Below are positions 58,314 through 64,000 of a stretch of DNA of 64,000 nt, piece by piece. The DNA is from Rotaria socialis (lineage: Eukaryota > Rotifera > Eurotatoria > Philodinida > Philodinidae): positions 1 to 64,000 of the forward strand of contig CAJNYU010003659.1 in the NCBI GenBank assembly GCA_905331475.1. The letters are read 5' to 3'. A program made the position numbers and the translations under genes. The notes beneath the pieces are model-generated. The model searched no databases. It had not been told where the DNA came from and saw only the letters and a program-made list of their open reading frames with translations. Numbering within the stretch: the first letter of the stretch is position 1; every line of letters starts with the position of its first letter.

Positions 58314-60946
58314 CTATCGAAATGTATCTGAAATACATCGATTAATATATATGGTTGCATCACTTCCACCAAAAGATGTTTGATGATGTAATGATATTGG
58401 TGTTGATGTCCTTGAATATTCATGATTAGGACTTCGTCTATGTGATAATTGTCTATGAATAGATGGATGAGCAATAGTATTTTGTTTATATGGCAATTTA
58501 GTTGAAAATTGTCTTTGAAATAATGAATCACGTGGTCGACAGAAAAGAATATTTGTAAATGCCCGTCGGAAAACATCACTAAATATTGTATAAATAAATG
58601 GATTTGCCATGGATGAACTATAACCCAGCCATGTTATTGAAAACCACATAGTTGATGTTATACGTTCACTACATTCTTCACATACAGCTGATATAAATGT
58701 ACAAATAAAAAATGGTGTCCATAAAGTAACAAACACACAAAATATAATAAGCAAAACTCTTAAAGCTTTGCGTTCATTGGCAGCAACTATATGCTCATCG
58801 CGTATACGTTGTGAATAATTTCGATGTTGTTGTTGTTGATTTGATATTGCTGAAAAATATTTTGAATTTAATCGATGAAAAACTGACAATGAATCGGATG
58901 AATTCGTATTTGTTGTTGAACTAAACGGTTGTTGTTGTCGTCGTAAACCATGAGAATTTGAATATGTAAGAAAGTAAGCTGAACGATATTGAAACGGTTG
59001 TCCACGTTTTAATGGTCTATGACAACGCAGCGATCCATGATTTGCTCGTTGATTTGGTGTACGCACTTGAGCAGACGATGATGACGCTGCACGAGGACGA
59101 TGATCGTTCTCTAAAATAGGATACGTTTCACATTCAATTGGACGAAAAGCACTAGAAGAATGTTGCTGATGATGATATAGATCCTGTTGATGTGTTGGAT
59201 CTAATGGCGATGATGTTCTAAGCGAATGTTGATCTAATGATGCTGATGATTTTTCATGTGAATCTGGTAATGTGGTTGGTGTTTGACGTAAAAATCTTGT
59301 GAAGAAAGATGATGAAGATGATATTGGTCGATTAAATGAAAATTTAGGTTGCTTAATGGAATTATATGGATGCGTATCGTTAGTATTAGTTTCGTGCGTA
59401 CTAGTTATATCGAATGGTGGAAAAGAATTTGTTTGTGTTGAAACTGCTTGAGAGGTTTTTGTTACATTTGAATTTATTGATGATGTTGATGTTGATTGAT
59501 GTAATTGAAATGATTTTTCATAGAGTTCTTTCTTATTTATTTCATACTCAATGGCTAATGGACGTAATCGATAAGGATAGATAAATATATAATATTGAAG
59601 AACATATTGAATCATAGAAAAACAATATTGCCATGGAATCGTGAAGGATATTGTTTGAATAGGAATAAATAAAGTAGAAGGAGTACATGATGTTGAAGAA
59701 ACTTTTGCTTGGGAATTGATTTCAGTTGTTTCAGCTAAAATTAATACAGAAACATTGTTTTATTATCTTATGTTTAATTCGATATACAGGGTATTTAATT
59801 CAGAATAGAATAGAATTTCACCGAAAAAGTATATGAAAATGTCATGATAGATGATACTTTGAAATCTCTTCTTAATTGAAAATATCTTCAAAGGATTCCA
59901 AAGAAAAGAAAAATTATTAGATCAAAGTACAGTGATTTTCTTCGATAAAAGCTCTTTTTAGTTTTGTTGCAAGCTTTAATCAAGAGTTGTGGAAAACATT
60001 GCGCCCTGTATAGTACAACATATTTCATTGTTAAGATTTACAAATAAAATAGCGATATCACTTAAATAAATAATTTAACATTGGTTTGTTTTTACAATGA
60101 ATGATTGATGCTAATAATTATTTTTCTCCATAAATTATTTGGTATATAAATATATATCTATATATGTGTGCCTAATTATTTATGTCATTTTTTTGCTTTA
60201 TTCAAATCTTTAATGCTTTATCATTTATTTTCAATAGATCTTTTAAGATGGATATCTGTTGAAGAGCTACGTCTTATTTTGGGTTTGATTTTATGATATT
60301 CTATTAGATAGAAAAATGAACTATGCATACTTTATATGTAATACTTACTTCCATTTTCCATATCTGTCGTTGAATAGATATCTACTTCACGTGGTGACAT
60401 CGCGTGGATAGTTGGTGTTGTTGTTACTATATTTGACATTTGTTGTTCTTTTTGATTATCTACAATGTTTAATACTTGTTGTTGCTTTTGTTCGTTACTA
60501 AGTGTCGATTGTTGATGCGTACTAATATCAATAGTTGATGTAACATCATACGAATTAGGTGTTGGTTTTGAATATTCAGTTATTTCAAACACAGTACTCA
60601 TGTCAGGATCATATTTTATACGATTTATACCTGTAGTCACTATCACTGATTTTTGATCTTGTTGTTGTTTTTGTTGCTCTTGTTGTTGTTGATACTCATA
60701 TCTTTTTTTATTTGTATTTCTCTTAGTATAATCAATAGTTAAGTGTTGATTGATACGATGAATAAATTCATTATTTATATTTGTTCTATTTGTCATGCTC
60801 ACTGTACCATATTGAATATTGTTAGAAACTAATTTCCTACTTATATCGGAACTATTTAAAAAAAAACTTTGTGTCCGTAAATCTTTTGACGATCCAGTTG
60901 ATATTAGTGAGCAATATGTGCTATTTAAATGAGAATTGTTACTGTG

Positions 60947-60996
<50 letters not shown>

Positions 60997-61790
60997 CATT
61001 GTTTGTTGTTGTTGTTGTTGTTGTTGTTGTTTGAATATCTGTTGCTGATCTATGTCGAATATTGCGAGCTATCTCAGCATATTGATTAATAATTTGTAGA
61101 AACGGTTGAAATGTTTGTTTTCGTCGTTTTTCACGGTTAAATTTTCTTTTATTTACTAAAACATTTCGTAATGAACGCATTGTTAACGCATATGTTGTTA
61201 TCATAATTATAAATGGAATATAAAAAGCAAAAACAGAACCATATAACTTGAATGATTCATTATTGGGTGCACATACACCATTGGATAAAACATTTTGTTT
61301 ATCAACAATACCTAAAACGAATACTGGAGATGATATTGCTGCACTAATGGTCCAAACAGCAATTATTTTAAGTAGCATAATACGACGAGTTTTATTTCTG
61401 CCATAACGAAATGGGAAACGGATTGTGAAATAGCGATCCATGGACATGGTACTCATGTGCCATATTGATGATGTGCAACATAATACATCCATTGTAGCGA
61501 ATATTATACAAGCATAGTGTGGTAATGGAAAATGGCCTGAAGAGAACATAAATAGCATATGGAAAAATTATGTTAATGTTTCGAATATTTATTTAAAAAT
61601 TTACCTAAAACTTCTGCAACCATCCCCATGGGCATGACAAGTAGAGCAACAAGACAATCTGCAATAGCTAGTGACATAAGAAAATAATTAGTTGTATTTT
61701 GTAACTTTCGTTCTCGTGCTATAGCCAAGCAAACTAAAATATTGCCAGCGACAGTCACAAAAATAACTAGAATAGAAAAAGTAAACGAAG
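58314..61790 (-). CDS. 5-HT2-like aminergic GPCR with very long third intracellular loop
   Basis: The supported exons are complement(58314..59734, 60349..61536, 61605..about 61790). TM1-TM2 carry GNILVCLAI and SLAIADCLVALLVMP. TM3 has the aminergic Asp (MDVLCCTSS) and MDRY. TM5 is GSVFAFYIPFIIM, close to 5-HT2 receptors. TM6 has LWTPFF and TM7 NPFIYTIF. These support a serotonin 5-HT2-type, Gq-coupled receptor of neurons or muscle, although ligand specificity is inferred. Loop 3 is about 580 residues, low in complexity, with a long poly-Asn run encoded by (AAT)n near 60950, poly-Thr, Gln-rich stretches and one hydrophobic patch (MIQYVLQYYIFIYPY). The 5' end is unresolved: a frame at 61767-62054 with an Asn-Ile-Ser glycosylation site (GALNENISSSS) adjoins TM1 but in another phase. 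Both introns shown keep phase. Confidence 0.85.
60945..60996. repeat. Coding (ATT)n microsatellite, poly-Asn on minus strand
   Basis: About 16 ATT units inside the receptor's loop 3, read as Asn codons, next to a (GTT)n tract read as Thr. Length variation would change the protein without shifting frame. Confidence 0.9.
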
Positions 61791-64000
61791 TCTCCTTAAT
61801 GATGATGATGATATGTTTTCATTCAGTGCTCCCATGCTTAAATACATGTATTTGCGTATTTTTACAAAATCTGTCCGAGATACAATCACATCACTATGTC
61901 GTCTAATAACCCAATTAAGCAAGAATCTAAACATCGTTTTCTGAAAGAACCTTCTTCTTTGTTTGCTGTAATTTCTCGCTTGCCATTGATTAAAAAGAAA
62001 ACAGAATATCAATAATCCATACATACTAATGACTAGTAGGAAACGGTACCACATTATTCAAAAAATTGGTTGATAAACATCAATATCTATTGGTGTTGAG
62101 TTTCGTTCGTTGATTGCCCAAATAAAAGTTGCTCCAGAATTAGTAGTTCCCTTAATGCAATGAAATAAAACTCAAAATATAATCAAATACCTCTTTGAAT
62201 AATTAAAATTAGAGATCAATTGAAATATTTCGATAAATAGTTTCCGTTCACTTATCAAAGACAAGAGAGGATACAAGTATTTCTATAACTTTCAAGTAAA
62301 CTTAAGATGATAACTAAAAAATTCATGGCACATATTCGGTCGAAAATTGATTGAAGACGGCGTCTACACCCTCTCATATTCTCTCTTTCTTGTCTTATTT
62401 TTCTTCTTCATTTTGACGACTGATAATAACAGAGAGGAGGAACTTCTCGTCTCTTATCGCTGTATTTTCTCCTTGGTCGCCTTTCGCTTGCTCTGTTCGT
62501 TCGCTTGATAGCCGAGAATTACGTCTATATTGCATTTTGTATATTCTCATCCTATTATTACTAATACAATGTAAAAGAAAATTTTCTCGATTTATGTTTT
62601 TTTCTATCATATAAAGATATAATAAACAAATTCAATTTTCATTGTTTTCTCCTAAATATATTGTTTCAATAACCATGCACTGCTTGAGAAGTACTTTATA
62701 GTAGATCACACATAATTAGTTTACAAAGACGAAAACAATAGTTTATTTACTTTTTAAACAGATTGCTGATCTTATAATATTCTTCACTTGTGTTATGTAG
62801 CTAGATCTCTTGAGATTTCGATATTTACTGCACGACATATAATTATGTTAACTAAAATATGATTTAAAGAAAAAAAGTCAATTTATCTGATTTTTATTTT
62901 CAAAAAAAATTCTACTATGAATTTGTTGCATATTCACCATTCAGATGCTAAAAAATATTTTTATTCATTACTTAAATCGAAGTGGTTTTTCCTGTATTTA
63001 TATCAAAGAGATGGTTAAAACGCAGTAGTTCTTAGATCACTCATCATAATTAGAATAAAAAATGTCCTTGAAGCGAGAAATTATAGAGTTAGCTTCAATA
63101 GTTTCTTTATAGATCTTTATTTGAGTTGTATAAAAAAAGATCATAACACTGTGGGATAAAATCTACTACCAGTCTTTGATCATCGGAGTTTGTTGTAATA
63201 TATAAGAAGATCTTTTGTTTGTTCTCATATGATTCTTTCAGTAGCTTTTACTATTCATGTCTTATTATGTTTTCAGAGTTGTGTTCTTTTATCTCAATAT
63301 ATTCATACGCTGATTGATGTGATATTGTTTTTTTCGTATCTTTTTTAAAGATTATTTCATGTAGAAAGCTACTCAACAATATGATACTAGAGATAAAAAC
63401 AGATTGCCTTGTATTACGTAGCAATCCTATAAACGTTGATGAGAGGGATACTTGAAGTTTTTCTTTTAACTCTTACATCTTAATTTTAATGATATGTTTA
63501 TCTTTGAAGTTTTCTGACATTGTGTAAACAAGTTACACATGAAGCCTAGCTATAAATCTTTACAGACAAGATTAAGAATTTAATGTTTTGCTTTTTTTAC
63601 TTAAAAGTCACTTCGTAGAATTTTCTCTGTTATTATGAGTATATATATATATTTTAATTAGAAAAAAAATCCACAAGTACAGGGTGTTCTTACTGTCGTT
63701 AAATCTTCATAAAATAAGTTTTACTTTATTTAAGAAGATTAGTCTATTTTCAAATAGTATTTATTCTTATTGGAAAAACTTTTCCGTTCTTCTTTTTTGT
63801 TTTATTGAGATCATATTAAAATTTTAGTGACAAATGCTTGACAAGAAAAAAATAACGTAAACTTACAAGAATAAGATGACGTATGATTGATGATGAATTT
63901 CTAACATTCAACATCACTTTTCAAACAAAAACAATTGAATCTAAACAAATAGAAAAAAAAACATTATAATCAGAGCAAATAACATTCTTTGTCTTTTCAA
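61791..64000. other. Right-end region, nothing recognised except possible receptor 5' sequence
   Basis: A 95-codon minus frame (61767-62054) with a hydrophobic start could hold a receptor 5' exon. No GDGxND or later ATPase exon is visible on the plus strand to the end. Otherwise AT-rich sequence. Confidence 0.5.

Noticed and set aside
61767-62054. 95-codon frame as a separate gene upstream of the receptor
   Set aside because: It ends within the TM1 acceptor region and may be receptor 5' sequence in another phase. A join could not be established, so it is neither called separately nor merged.

Overview
The window reads as a compact, AT-rich (roughly 70%) animal nuclear genome, most likely a bdelloid rotifer. 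The reasons are metazoan genes split by many introns of about 45-75 nt, AG splice acceptors at or just before many start codons (as expected with spliced-leader trans-splicing), a bacterial-type intronless esterase sitting in a gene cluster, and many small DNA transposons. No ribosomal or marker gene proves the species, so the organism call is inference.

Layout. Positions 980-10110 hold a minus-strand cluster: a small single-pass membrane protein, a WBP4 C-terminus-like splicing protein, a bacterial-type SGNH esterase, an ELOVL4-like fatty acid elongase (7 exons) and the intraflagellar transport subunit IFT25/HSPB11 (4 exons). The elongase and IFT25 each carry one long intron filled by transposons. 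Positions 10.1-22.1 kb are gene-poor and rich in degenerate repeats. At 22.15-26.4 kb is a dead RTE-like LINE interrupted by a 1,035-bp TIR element with an 8-bp target duplication. Next comes an 88-bp minisatellite that is itself split by a TA-flanked 1,042-bp element, then a probable mitochondrial protein of unknown family (28.6-29.3 kb, minus), then a repeat-rich gap with a nested pair of TIR elements at 32.56-33.36 kb.

Positions 34.2-42.2 kb carry three plus-strand genes: a beta-1,4-galactosyltransferase with two 13-nt microexons, an uncharacterised multi-pass membrane protein and an uncharacterised single-TM protein. Positions 43.1-50.6 kb hold two minus-strand genes in tandem: LAS1L (pre-rRNA ITS2 processing, 10 exons) and ARMH3/C10orf76 (Golgi PI4KB partner, 20 exons, 698 aa). 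A selenocysteine tRNA gene with a TATA box and T-run terminator lies at 50992-51078 on the plus strand, divergent from ARMH3. Positions 51.9-58.25 kb hold 23 exons of a P5B ATPase (ATP13A family) whose last quarter is not in the window. Immediately after its final visible exon, a 5-HT2-like aminergic GPCR with a very long third intracellular loop runs in the opposite direction (58.3-61.8 kb). The last 2.2 kb show nothing recognisable.

Exon joins were worked out by hand from splice signals, reading phase and family conservation. For ELOVL, IFT25, B4GALT, LAS1L, ARMH3 and ATP13A every junction keeps phase, so these models are strong. The host genes serve lipid, glycan, cilium, ribosome and Golgi functions and form no single pathway. 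The most unusual content is the nested transposon architecture, the truncated or giant-intron ATPase with an inverted receptor gene at its break, and the bacterial esterase abutting a truncated splicing factor.
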